Below are positions 37,861 through 49,373 of a stretch of 64,000 nucleotides of DNA, one piece after another. The first letter of the stretch is position 1, and every line of letters starts with the position of its first letter. The notes under the pieces are model-generated. The model saw only the letters and a list, made by a program, of their open reading frames with translations, made no database searches and was not told the origin of the DNA. The position numbers were made by a program, and so were the translations under genes. Source of the stretch: Quercus robur (taxonomy: Eukaryota > Streptophyta > Magnoliopsida > Fagales > Fagaceae). The stretch is from positions 13,863,351-13,927,350 of the forward strand of contig NC_065544.1 of assembly GCF_932294415.1 (NCBI RefSeq). The letters run 5' to 3'.

Positions 37861-38409
37861 TATTTGAAAATTTGAAAAGTTGTCAAAAAGTTAGTTAATT
37901 TTTAATTTTCACATAAAAAGTTTTTTAAAATGGTTTATTAATATATATCCTAAGGGCATACGTTAGTAAAAACCCTTATAAAATTTATATTTTCTTAAAT
38001 TAACTTTCAAGTACAAAAATAAAGATTTTAGATTAAAAATGAGACAAAAATCAAAGTATAAGACAAAGTACATTCTACCTTTTAATTATGTTCTTTAATA
38101 CTTAAAACCCAATTAGGCTTGACAACTTCTTTTGTATAAATTGTATCTATTATTACCGTACATGATATCCTCAGTTGTGATTTTCTTAACTAAGCCTTTT
38201 TCAATCTAATAATTACAACAGCTTTTGTAATAATGTTTTAGAACTATCCTTTTTAATATTTAGTTGACTTTTTCACCTTCTAAGTTTTGTAGCAATCCAA
38301 TATATTATTACTGTCGGCGGACTGCACCTTCAACTTTCTGGATAATTAGTTTATTTTGAGCGCATTTTGAGCTTCCGCACTTTGACTTTTACAATTAACG
38401 CAGCACATT

Positions 38410-38477
38410 TTGACAATTTCTTGTCAACTTGAACAGTTGTATAGAAGAAATAGTAAGCACGAGATTTACTATAAATA
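38410..38477 (+). promoter_or_regulatory. CRRSP promoter module, copy 2
   Basis: TTGACAA (38410-38416) and TTGTCAA (38421-38427) flank a 4-bp spacer. TATAAATA lies at 38470-38477. Identical arrangement to copy 1. Confidence 0.6.
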
Positions 38478-38534
38478 ACAGCTGCATGGACCAAAGTTTA
38501 AACCCATCAATCATCCTCTCATCTCCTTTTGACA

Positions 38535-39263
38535 ATGTCTTCCTCACACTTCACCTTCTCCATCTACTTTCTAACCTTTGCTCTCTTTCTCCAAACCATT
38601 TTTGGAGCGAGCCCTCTCTTCCATTTCTGTTCAAGCTCTGAGAACTTCACCACCAATGACCCTTATGAATCAAACCTAAAAAAGCTCTTGGGTAACCTTT
38701 ACTATCAAACCCCTCTCCTGGGCTTTGGTCTTGGTTCAGTGGGTTCATATCCATACCAAACTAATGGACTTGCTCTTTGTCGTGGTGATGTTGCAACCAC
38801 AGACTGCAAGACTTGTGTCAATGAGGCTAGCAATAAAATTCACAAACTTTGCCCATACAATAAAGGTGCCATTATATGGTACGACAATTGTCTTGTGAAG
38901 TACTTGAACAAGGATTTCTTTGGCCAAATTGATAATCAAAACAAGTTCTACATGTGGAACTTGAGAAATGTTAGCGATCCGACAACATTTAACGAAAAGA
39001 CAAGAAAGTTGTTGAGCCTCCTAGCCAAAGAAGCATCTGTTACTCCAAAACTGTATGCAGTTGGAGAGCTAGAGCTTGGAGAATCAAAGAAGCTTTATGG
39101 TTTGGCCCAATGCACTAGGGATCTTTCTAACAGTGACTGCTTCAAGTGTCTTGATGGTGTAATTGGTGAACTTCCCCGATGTTGTGATGGGAAAGAAGGA
39201 GGAAGAGTTGTCGGTGGGAGTTGTAACATAAGATATGAGATTTACCCATTTGTCAATTCTTAG
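38535..39263 (+). CDS. Cysteine-rich repeat secretory protein, CRRSP38-like, copy 2
   Basis: A single open frame of 242 codons encodes a signal peptide (about 1-25) and two Gnk2/DUF26 domains with intact C-x8-C-x2-C motifs (Cys82/91/94 and Cys193/202/205). It differs from copy 1 only at residues 140 (Met for Leu) and 218 (Asp for Asn). It should be a secreted apoplastic protein; the antifungal or carbohydrate-binding role is inferred from the family. Its promoter and 3' flank (AATAAA at 39311-39316) are duplicated together with the gene, so it is expected to be expressed like copy 1. It lies 15 kb from the inverted copy 3. The start is taken at ATG 38535 for the same reasons as copy 1. Confidence 0.93.
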   Translation: MSSSHFTFSIYFLTFALFLQTIFGASPLFHFCSSSENFTTNDPYESNLKKLLGNLYYQTPLLGFGLGSVGSYPYQTNGLALCRGDVATTDCKTCVNEASNKIHKLCPYNKGAIIWYDNCLVKYLNKDFFGQIDNQNKFYMWNLRNVSDPTTFNEKTRKLLSLLAKEASVTPKLYAVGELELGESKKLYGLAQCTRDLSNSDCFKCLDGVIGELPRCCDGKEGGRVVGGSCNIRYEIYPFVNS

Positions 39264-40852
39264 ATTATGTATGTCCTAGGGTTTAGAACTACCCATATGT
39301 CGTAACATAAAATAAAGGGTTTGTAGAAACACCCTTCTGATGATTCTCCATTTTGGAAGAATGCAGAAATAGAACCTACTTTGTATTTGTTGGATGTTTC
39401 AACTTTCAACCATCTTCATATGTTGTTAAATAAATTTTCTTTTTATGACTGTTATGGATAAATGACAAATTTTGCATCCTTGAATGGACAAGTAGGGTGG
39501 ATGACTTCAAAAAACATAACAAAAAGTCCAATACTGCAATAAATTTTAAACAAATTTTACAATTATTGAGGTGGCATTGGTATAAACGAAAAGTGATGTT
39601 AATAGTGGTCTTACGTGAAAATTAATGATGTATACATTAATCACAGTTTATTACCTCAATAATTGTAAATTTTATTGTATTTGTAACATTGCTATTTTTT
39701 TTTTTTTTTTTAGAATATCATTGCTGAAAAATTAAACCATAATTATAAAAATTTTAAATGATTTAACTTATCTCTAGTACTTTTATTTATTGGAGATAAT
39801 ACAGGCATAACATATGTCATAAAATGATCATGTGTCAATCTCATGTCTTGTCTAATACACAGAGCACTAAAAAGAATTCTTACCCATTTTAAAACAATAA
39901 TGTAGTACTACAGTTCTTGGTTGCCAATTTCTTATGTGGCAAAAAATAAAATAACAATAACAATTGTAATAATGAGAGAGAGAGAGAGAGAGAAAGAAGG
40001 CTACTACCTGCTCTATATTAATTCTGTATATTTTTTTTTATCCTACTTCTCCTCTAATACATCTCTTGTGTGATAATTAACAAGAAATTTTTTTAGTTAA
40101 ACTTTAGTACTTTTATTTATTATTGGAGATAATACAAGTATAACATATGTCATAAAATGATCATGTGTCAACCTTGTGTCCTGTCCAATATAAAGGAACA
40201 CTAAAAAAAATTCTTACCCATTTTAAAACAATAATGTAGTACTACAATTTTTGGTTGCCAATTTCTATTGTGGAAAAAAAATAAAATAACAATAACGATT
40301 ATAATAATGAAAATAAAAGGGAAAGAGAGAGAAGGCTACTAACTGCTCTATATTAATTGTGTATATATATTTTCTTATCCGACTCTTCTAATAGATCTCT
40401 TGTGTAATAATTCCAAGAAAATTTTTTAGTTAAACTAAATCTCACATAATTACGTATCTCTTTTTGCTATTAGTGTCATTTTTGTTTATATTTCTTTTCT
40501 TTTCTTTTTTGACAGAGCTACCCAAATCGCAGGTAGCGATCGAAGAGACAATACGTATCTGTTTGGAATCTACTTATTTTACTGAAACTAAAATTTTTTT
40601 GCTGAAAATACTATAAATAAAAGTAAAAGTTAGCTGAAATAGTACAGTGGGACCTATAAATAGTATCAAAAAGTGCAATAGGACTCATGAATAATAGTAA
40701 AAATAAACTTAATAGTAAAATAAGCTGGCTTTTCAATTTGTGCCAAACGCACACTACATACAATTCCTCCTCTTTTTATATAAAAAATAAATAAAAATTT
40801 GTGAAACAACAGTGTGTCTTTGGATTTTTAGTGTGGCAGAATGAAAAAATTT

Positions 40853-40890
<38 letters not shown>

Positions 40891-41515
40891 GAGAGAGAAT
40901 CAGAAAAAACAAATGTTGTTTTTTTAAGGTCAAACACTCAAACCATAACCTTTTCTTTTTCTTTTTCTTTTTCCTTTTTTAATTATGGTCAAACCATGCA
41001 TAACTGGTAGACGAAAACCAAGAAACTGGATTAGAAAAAAAAACAAATTTATTATCTTTTTCTAGAACATGTGACAAAACAAGACAAGGTGATGATTATA
41101 TATATAATTATAAATGCAAAATCGCCTAAGAAATAATTGTGCCGCAGCACCAAACATTCAACTTTTTACGTTGAACAGATGTAACCACGGCAAGTTGGAT
41201 GGTTCGCTGTAATAGTTGCTTTTCCCTTTTATGTAGGCCAAAAAAAAAAAAAAAAAAAAAAGTAACAAATCTGCCAAAATAATGTGATCTGGGATAGAGC
41301 TTAAATCAATGGAACTGTAATAGTTGAACTGTTAAACCCACCTTGCGAGAATGTATGCAGCACTATTTGCAGCTCTAATATCCTGTGTTGTTGAGATTGG
41401 TAGAATGAAAAAAAAAATGATTTACTTTTTTAAGATTAGTGTTACATTAATCTATAAAATTCAAGTTCTAAAATTTACCGTATTCTTAGTATCATCATTC
41501 TTTTATCATTGATGT
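39264..41515. other. Non-coding 3' part of block B
   Basis: Holds the 347-bp direct repeat pair (39772-40430), a GA microsatellite (40853-40888) and a 21-base A run (near 41241). ORFs here are microsatellite-derived. No gene is supported. Confidence 0.65.
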
Positions 41516-42073
41516 TGTTAGGTTCTAAGTACTCAGGAACTAATGTATTAGAACTCTAATTTGTATTGTTGGCAAATCATGATCAAAACAGGTTTTTAGT
41601 CTTGTTTAGACTTGCTCAAAGTGCATGCGTTTTATGTGAAGTTGGAATCGAGTTGCAGAAGTTATAGTATGGTTCTGCCTGGCTCGATCGATCGAGAATT
41701 AGACTCGACCGATCGAAATTTGGGCAGAACGTTTTTCTGCAGAATTTTCCAACTCAGCCCTAAGCCCATATGACGTGTAGGGTTTTATGTTTTGCCCTAA
41801 GTATAAAAGGGAAAACCTTAGCCACGTTTTAATGAGCTCCTTTTGCTGTGTGTGTGAATCTTTTGTGAGATCTAGAAGTACTTGCCTTCACAGATACTTA
41901 GGATTATCAAGAAGGAGAAATTGATTCAAGAACTTGATGATCACTCAATTGCTGCAATAAAAGCTTAAAGATACACAAGCAAGAGTGCTTGTACTTGCTG
42001 GAGAATCCAAGAAAGAATGAATCTGTGGTCTCGGAGCTGTCACATGGTCGTGTCAGTAAGTTTTCTACTGGTG
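41516..42073 (+). mobile_element. Truncated LTR at the B/C junction
   Basis: Starts TGTTAGGTTCTAAGTACTC exactly where block B homology ends. It contains GGCTCGATCGATCGAGAATT, a TATA-like AGTATAAAAGGG near 41800 and a typical LTR R/U5-like stretch (AGTAAGTTTTCTACTGG) that runs into block C. It is the same family as the minus-strand LTRs at 31965-32871 and 57592-58500. No TSD was found. It lies between the two arms of the inverted duplication. Confidence 0.65.
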
Positions 42074-42481
42074 GAGGCTGACTTTTTCATGTTACTAACT
42101 GTTCAAGTTGACATGGAAATGTTGAATTGGTTTGCTTTTTTTGCAAAAGTCAAAAATGGGCAATCAAAAACTAAACTTTGATCCAGTTACTATCCATTTA
42201 AAAAAAAATTAAAAATAAAACTGCACTTAGGAGCCTGAATAATATTATGCAATAATGAGAATATTAAAAGTGAAAGTTCTACGGGATTTGATACAAAAAT
42301 CTTTTAACTACCTAATGGAGTCGTTAGTGGTAGGAAGCTCTCATAATCTATCACACCTATAATTTTAGAAATTGTGGATTTGAATAGTGGCAAGCCCCAC
42401 TACTTCTCAAGGCAATCACACACCATACATCATGAGTAGGGTTTCAATGTTTGGGAGATAGTGACCACACGCATGAGTCTC

Positions 42482-42526
<45 letters not shown>

Positions 42527-43229
42527 TACAAAAGTCTTCCATTTTATGCATTGTGTTCCACTTTTATATTCCACCAATAGTAATATCTAGCATGTTAATT
42601 AATTTGTTTTTTTCAAATTTAGATTATTTTCTTAGGAAGAAAAATTTTGTGGTCGATTACGATTGGTGTATTATAAAGAGGAACATTAAGAGTGAAAATG
42701 AAAATTTTTTGTTAGGTTTAAGATGTTGGTAAATTTCAATACTTAGGTACAATATCAATTGTCCAAGATGCAATCCAAATGAAAGATAACTTTGTAATTT
42801 CCACAAAGTGCTGAGTGCCGCACGATTGTCATTTCACTGACACTCAGTTGATTGAAAATTGGAAAATCAATTATACTAACGCGTTTTAATTAAAGTCGTT
42901 AGATTGCTTTCAGCCCAAAAGGACTATTACGTAAGACTTCCATAGGTATGGTTTGAGAGGTAGAAAACCCATTTCCAATAAGAGAGAGAATTCTAACTTC
43001 CATCTTGTGTACCCGTGAGTTTAGAAGAGATTTTTTCAAGTTGTTTCTCATTAATGAGATCAAAGAACTACAAAGCCATCATCATTTGAGTGTTGCTGAG
43101 GAGTTCAAATCTTCAAGAGGTTTTTGGAGTCGGTTGAAGGTTCTAATCATGAACACGGATGCATCATCCTAGAAAACTTTCATATATTGATTGAAGAGTT
43201 TAAAATTTATGGAGCTGTAGAAGGTTTAT

Positions 43230-44129
43230 ACATAGTTGTCAGTATCGTACGATTCGCGATACGTATCGTATCGTGTGTAAAATGTTCCGTATTGTATCGG
43301 CATATCATAAATGTTCATGAATCGTATGATACAATGCGTGTATCATATGAATCGTATTGTATCATAAAATCATACGTATAGTATGGTATATAGACAAATG
43401 CTTTAAAATGAGTTTTTTTATTAAAATTTGTACTCTTATTTGAGTCTAACAAGTTGTTTTGAACACAAAATTATTATTAGTTTACTTAATGTAGCCTACT
43501 AAAATAACATATTCATAAGGTTTTTTTTCTCCTCTCTTCTACAATTGGACTACACAGTACACACTTACCTTTCACTTTAATATTTAAAAAAATAATTTTT
43601 TATTTTAATTTTTATTGTTATTATTATAAGTCCAAGAAACTAGAATGTCAAAAAAAATTTATAAAAAATTATTAAAATAAAAAGAACAAGAAGAGATAGT
43701 AAATGTTAATGATGAATGGCAATGAAGAAATAAATTTGCAAAATTATAAACATGATGATAGCATTGACTTAGATGGGGTTGATTAGGCAATTTGATGAAT
43801 ATGATGAAAATAAATTATTATTTTTGGGTCATTTGTAATATATTGCCACTTTTGACTTTAAGTAATTTGAATGTATATGTTATGAACACATGCTAGTTTA
43901 ATTTATTTAGTTAGCTTGTTAAATATTATTAAATAAATGACGAATAAATTAGTCATTAGTTGAATATATTCAAAATTTATAATGAATATACCCTTTATGT
44001 ATGTATATTTATAATTTCTTATAAATTTTATTGAGTGTTTCTGTATCTTATGATACACGATACAATACAATACACGATACGAAAAAATTAAGAATCGATT
44101 TGCGATACGATTCAAGTTTTGACAACTAT
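43230..44129. mobile_element. Non-autonomous DNA transposon, 900 bp, 8-bp TSD AGGTTTAT
   Basis: Present in block C, absent from block A near 6883. AGGTTTAT flanks it at 43222-43229 and 44130-44137. The termini share ATAGTTGTCA in inverted orientation (ACATAGTTGTCAGTATCG / GATTCAAGTTTTGACAACTAT). Subterminal regions are crowded with CGTATCG / CGATACG repeats. The interior is AT-rich without a transposase. An 8-bp TSD fits hAT; the long subterminal repeats would also suit a Mutator-like MITE. Confidence 0.8.
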
Positions 44130-45849
44130 AGGTTTATGTAGTAAGTTCATCTAGGATTAAAGGTTTTAATCTAGATAGTAAAATTTTCTTGATATAGTGG
44201 ATTACTTTTTTGGGGTAGGTTATTTTCGTAGTAGTTTTTCCTTTGAAAATATTTTCTATCTATTTTCCACTTTGTCACTGTACTTTTGTTTGTGTTTACT
44301 TCTTTTATTGCTGTTTTCCTTATGGTAAACGCATGCTCGTGGTAATTAACTAATAATCAAATGAGAGTGCATAATTGGTTAATTCTAAACAAATATCACA
44401 TAATTGGTTAATTTAATAAGTTGATTAATTTCATTGTAAAATCAACGAGGGGCTTAAAAATAATTTTTATTTTTATTGAAGCAGTGTGATACTGTATTAT
44501 TACATTATGAACTAGAAAGTTCATGTGCAGTTAAATATGAAAAGAAGTTTATTTACGAAAATGATGAATCATGATAAAATCGTGTATTAATGTTATAAAT
44601 AAAAGGTTGGGGAGGCCAATTGATTTAAGAATTAATAAAAAAAGAAACGTAGAAATTTGCCTTTTGTCAGTAGGATATTGTCTAAAGTTTGATTTTTGTT
44701 TCATAAATGTAAAAATTTTCAATTAGCACCTTTTAGTGTCTTCTACAAAAATGTTTAGGATTCAACCTTCTCCACTATTATAACTATCGCATTAAAATAA
44801 TATTTTATATTTATTTATTATATAGTATATTATATCATCAGAATATTCACAATAAAATTATTTACTATGAGTTCATCTCTAAATAATATCATAATATATA
44901 TAATAAAAGTTGTATCCTATAATTTGCGGTGTGGGGCGAGAGAATTTGTGATCCTGGCCCACTTTACATTAGGGCCCAAGGCCTGAGCCGAGGAGAACTA
45001 TTGCTGAGGACGTATAGTGAAAGTCCAAAAAAGGCCTAAGGGTATGGCCGAGAACGATCTTATGCTCGACACCCCATAGAGCCCCTAAAGAAAAGGACGA
45101 GCTCAGTGCAGGAGCAGGCCAAGTGAAAAAGCTACCAATACAGCAGTAAAGAACTTTGTGTCTGACAGGTCAATGCTCTTCACCATGCTATTCAGCTTTT
45201 ACAACCACCCCCAACCACTCTAGGTATGGGCTGATAGGACAAGTCTCAACCCCAGAAAGTGGAGCTTACACATGGACAGTGGAAGGAGGGTAAATGTTAG
45301 TATAAAATGGAAAAAGAACCAATTGAAAAGGGGGTCGTCTCCCAGACCATGAAGTCTAAAAAAAAAAGAGTATAATAAGAACACTAAGCTCCTCGGACGA
45401 GGTCTAAAGACTGGAACCACTCATGTCGCATCAGAAGAAGGTCTTATTAGACACATCAGGTTCACCTTCATGTAAATTTCCATAGAAACCATAGCTCACC
45501 GCTGTTCGGTGACCCAGGCCCAGCCTTTCAAGCCCACACTCTACAAATTATATTGTTTGGGCCCTTAAACGTACGAACCCAATATCATTACGGGGTCGTT
45601 ACAAATTGTGTCCTTACAATTGGCGCCGTCTGTGGGGAAGGCTTGTGCGATGGCACAGACGGTGGGTCGAACTTCTGTCAACCCAGGGCATGCGAAAGCC
45701 CCTCCATTACTTACAGCGACCTGGTGTTGTTTCCCTAATTTAAAGTCCTACTAGGGGCTTTGCTTCAACGCACCAGCAACAAGGGCAGTTCTAGGGGATT
45801 CGACCATCAGTTCGACGACCCATGCCTTGGCTGAGGGGCTAATCCTCAC

Positions 45850-47165
45850 TACTTAAAAGAAAGATTACGAGTTTTGAACAAAACCAAGGCATTGTATGGT
45901 CCTCGGACTCAAGCTTATGGGGAAACCAACTACTTAAAAAGACAGATTACGAGTTTTGGACAGAACCAAGGCATTGTATGGTCCTCAGACTCAAGCCTAT
46001 GGGACAACCAACTACTTAAAAAGACAGATTACGAGTTTTGGACAGAACCAAGGCATTGTATGGTCCTCAGACTCAAGCCTATGAGGAAACCAACTACTTA
46101 AAAGAAAGTTTACGAGTTTTGGACAGAATCAAGGCATTGTATGGTTCTCGAACTCAAGCCTATGGAGAAACCAACTACTTAAAAAGACAGATTACGAGTT
46201 TTGGACAGAACCAAGGCATTGTATGGTCCTCGGACTCAAGCCTATGGGGAAACCAACTACTTAAAAAGACAGATTACGAGTTTTGGACAAAACCAAGGCA
46301 TTGTATGGTCCTCGGACTCAAGCATATAGGGAAACCAACTACTAAAAAGAAAGATTACAAGTTTTGGACAGAATCAAGGCATTGTATGGTTCTCGAACTC
46401 AAGCCTATGGGGAAACCAACTACTTAAAAGAAAGATTACGAGTGTTGGACAGAACCAAGGCATTGTATGGTCCTCGGACTCAAGCCTATAGAGAAACCAA
46501 CTACTTAAAAGAAAGATTACGAATTTTGAACAGAACCAAGGCATTATATGGTCCTCGGGCTCAAGCCTATAGGGGAACCAACTACTTAAAAAGACAGATT
46601 ACGAGTTTTGAACAGAACCAATGCATTGTACAGTCCTCGGACTCAAGCCTATGGGGAAACCAACTACTTAAAAAGACAGATTACGAGTTTTGGATAGAAC
46701 TAAGGCATTGTATGGTCCTCGGACTCAAGCCTATGGAGAAACCAACTACTTAAAAGAAAGATTACGAGTTTTGGACAGAACCAAAACATTGTATGGTCCT
46801 CAGACTCAAGCCTATGGGGAAACCAACTACTTAAAAGACAGATTACGAGTTTTGGACAGAACCAAGGCATTGTATGGTCCTCAGGCATTGTATGGTCCTC
46901 AGACTCAAGCTTATGGGGAAACCAACTACTTAAAAAGACAGATTACGAGTTTTAGATAGAACCAAGGCATTGTATGGTCCTCGAACTCAAGCCTATGGGG
47001 AAACCAACTACTTAAAAGAAAGATTACGAGTTTTGGACAGAACCAAGGCATTGTATAGTCCTCGGACTCAAGCTTATGGGGAAACCAACTACTTAAAAGA
47101 AAGATTGCCAGTTTTGGACCGAACTAGGGCATTGTATGGTCCTTGGACTCTGACCCATGGAGAGA
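45850..47165 (+). repeat. Tandem array, about 16 units of 81/82 bp, inside the LTR element
   Basis: ATTGTATGGT recurs at 45891, 45973, 46055, 46136, 46218, 46300, 46381, 46462, 46543 (variant), 46625 (variant), 46707, 46788, 46869, 46969, 47050 and 47131. Spacing is 81 or 82 bp, except one step of 100 bp that contains an extra 18-bp partial copy. Units share ACCAACTACTTAAAA, GATTACGAGTTTTGGACAGA and CTCAAGCCTATGGGG. Open frames running through the array follow from the unit being close to 27 codons; they are not evidence of a gene. Confidence 0.95.
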
Positions 47166-48680
47166 TTACCCATTAAAAATTGGGTTAAGTCTTGGACCGA
47201 ATGGAAGTCCCGGTCTATCCTTGGATCCTCAATTTTAAGGGAACTAACGCAAACGAGTGTTTAGGCTCGGTATAGCCATGCCTCGGTCCTCGGACCAGAT
47301 GCTAAAAATGATTAAGGTCATTTGTTACCAAGAACGCGGCCAAACCCCCTAGTATTTGGCAACTCTCTCGGATGGTTTATTTTAGGTTACTCATTCTCGG
47401 ATGACTGCCTCACGCGCAATACAGGACATTCAGCTGTTATCACGGTTAGTCTCGTATGTTTAATCTACTGTAGGTTGGTATTATTATGCTTGACAGTCTC
47501 AATAAGTTCAAAATAATAGCTTTTTGTTACAAGGGTTTCTTCCCTAAGTATCATTCAAAAAATACACATATGAAATACATCCATTCACAAAGTAATTACT
47601 GCAGAAAAGAAAGAATATGTAGAATAAAACAGAATCATCTTTCATTAAGACAAAGAAATAGTACAGCGTACAATGAAGGGCTTAAGTAAGCCTATACCAA
47701 GAGCTAAATACAGAAACAAAAAGAAAAAGATACAAGAGATAAATTCTTCAAAACTCTGCTCTGGTAGAGACTATGCATGACAGGATGGCCCCGCTGATGG
47801 AAGAGAAGAAGAAGCAGAAGAAGAAGTAGAAACACCAGGGTAGCCCCGGTGATGGGAAAGAAGAAGAAGCGGAGGCAGAAAGAGGCACCAGTGAAGGAAG
47901 AGAGGAAGAAGCAGGGATGCTTAATCCCCACATCAGCTCTGACTCCTAACACGCAGGTGTCATATCAGCATCGCTCGAGAGAGAGCGGATGGTACTGACG
48001 ACGAGAAACCCTACTGCTGTCGCACCAAAAATCTGACGCGACCAGCACCTACTTCGGATTTTGACTGAAAGAGGTGGAGGCATCGCTCCCACCTTGTGAA
48101 AGCGGAGAACTGTCTTGAGTCTCTGTCTCCCCTGTCCTGACCTCGCCATCTTGAGTCTCGGAAGGACCCAGTGCCTCTGGAGTGGGTGTGGTTCCTTCAC
48201 CCCCACTCGTGCCTCAAACATATCACTCTCTAAGGTTTAATTGCACTGGCGATGAAAACTTTGAGCACAGCTGAAGGATTAAGAATTTGAAAGGACTGAA
48301 GGATCTGTACGTAAAGGGAGTGACCACCTACCCTGCTTCTTATATGGAGGGCAAGTTGGCAGCATTTAATCTACGCAGATTTCCAAGAAGTGCTATAGAC
48401 GAGACAGTTTCTACTCAACTCCCAACACCGTCTACAACCATAGGATTTGGGTGGCCTCGTGAAAGGGACATATTAAAGATGCGCCTCGAGTACTGAAACG
48501 GTGAGGACGCCGCGTGAGAAAATCTAAAGGAATGTCTCATAATCCGGCGCACCTCCCAAGCAACGAAGAGACACCGACATTAATGAAGGGCAGAGCTGGG
48601 CAAGCCATGATGTAGGCCCGACATCACCAAAACCCTCCTCCCCAACCAAAAGGTCGGGCAGAAGGATTTTAAGGGGCTAT
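47166..48680. other. Unique interior of the 4.4 kb LTR element
   Basis: Higher in GC than its surroundings, with no recognised protein domain on either strand. Overlapping minus-strand ORFs at 47704-48221 are driven by GAAGAAG-type purine tracts and do not look like genes. Confidence 0.55.
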
Positions 48681-49373
48681 TGTGGGGCTAGAGAATTTGT
48701 GACTCCGGCCCACTTTACATTAGGGCCCAAGGCCTGAGCCGAGAAGAACTATTGTCGAAGACGCATAGTGAAAGTCCAAAAAAAGTCTAAGGGTATGGCC
48801 GAGGACGATCTTATGCTCGACACCCCATAAAGCCCCTAAAGGAAAGGACGAGCTCAGTGCAAGAGCAGGCCAAGTGAAAAAGCTGCCAATACTGCAGTAA
48901 AGAACTTTGCGTCTGACAGGTCCATGCTTTTCACCATGCTATTCAACTTTTACAACCACTCCCAACCACTCTAGGTATGGGCTGATAGGACAAGTCTCAA
49001 CCTCAGAAAGTGGAGCTTACACGTGGACACTGGAAGGAGGGTAAATGTTAGTATAAAAGGGAAAAAGAACCAATTGAAAAGGGGGTCGTCTCCCAGACCA
49101 TGAAGTCTAAAAAAGAAGAGTATAATAAGAACACTAAGCTCCTCGGACGAGGTCTAAAGACCGGAACCACTCATGTCGCATCAGAAGAAGGTCTTATTAA
49201 ACACGTCAGGTTCACCTTCATGTAAATTTCCATAGAAACCATAGCTCACCGCTGTTCGGTGACCCAGACCTAGCCTTTCAAGCCCACGCTCTACAAATTA
49301 TATTGTTTGGGCCCTTAAACGTACAAACCCAATATCATTACGAGGTCATTACAAATTGTGTCCTTACATGCGG

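Larger units (their letters stand above)
37861..41515 (+). repeat. Segmental duplication block B (direct copy of block A start)
   Basis: Matches 1 to about 3580 through the CRRSP gene, the 347-bp tandem pair and the CTTGCGAGAATGTATGCAGC region. It continues with the C version of the next 60 bp (AAATTTACCGTATTCTTAGT) and stops at GATGT, where an LTR remnant begins. Confidence 0.9.
44930..49368 (+). mobile_element. Non-autonomous LTR retrotransposon (fossil), 4.4 kb, TSD TGCGG, with internal tandem array
   Basis: The LTRs are 44930-45618 and 48681-49368 (689 and 688 bp), TGTGGGGC...TCCTTACA. The TSD TGCGG lies at 44925-44929 and 49369-49373. The PBS region TTGGCGCCGTCTGTGGGGA (from 45620) resembles the type used by several Ty3-type plant elements, and a purine tract (AAGGGG) precedes the 3' LTR. 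No gag or pol domain was seen. The interior is an 81/82-bp array followed by about 1.5 kb of unique non-coding DNA. LTR divergence by eye is roughly 5-7%. Strand is inferred from the PBS. The empty site is in block A near 6090. Confidence 0.92.

Noticed and set aside
40801-41010. ORF with Arg-Glu repeats
   Set aside because: Encoded by a GA microsatellite that is much shorter in blocks A and C.
45850-47165. Possible CRISPR-like array
   Set aside because: Units are contiguous 81/82-bp repeats with no unique spacers, in a plant LTR element.
45874-47176. Several 68-129-codon ORFs encoding a repeated ALYGP-TQAYGETNYLK peptide
   Set aside because: They follow from an 81/82-bp DNA tandem repeat read in overlapping frames. 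No signal peptide, start context or domain supports a protein.
47704-48221. Minus-strand ORFs in the 4.4 kb LTR element
   Set aside because: Driven by purine-rich GAAGAAG tracts; overlapping frames; no recognisable domain.
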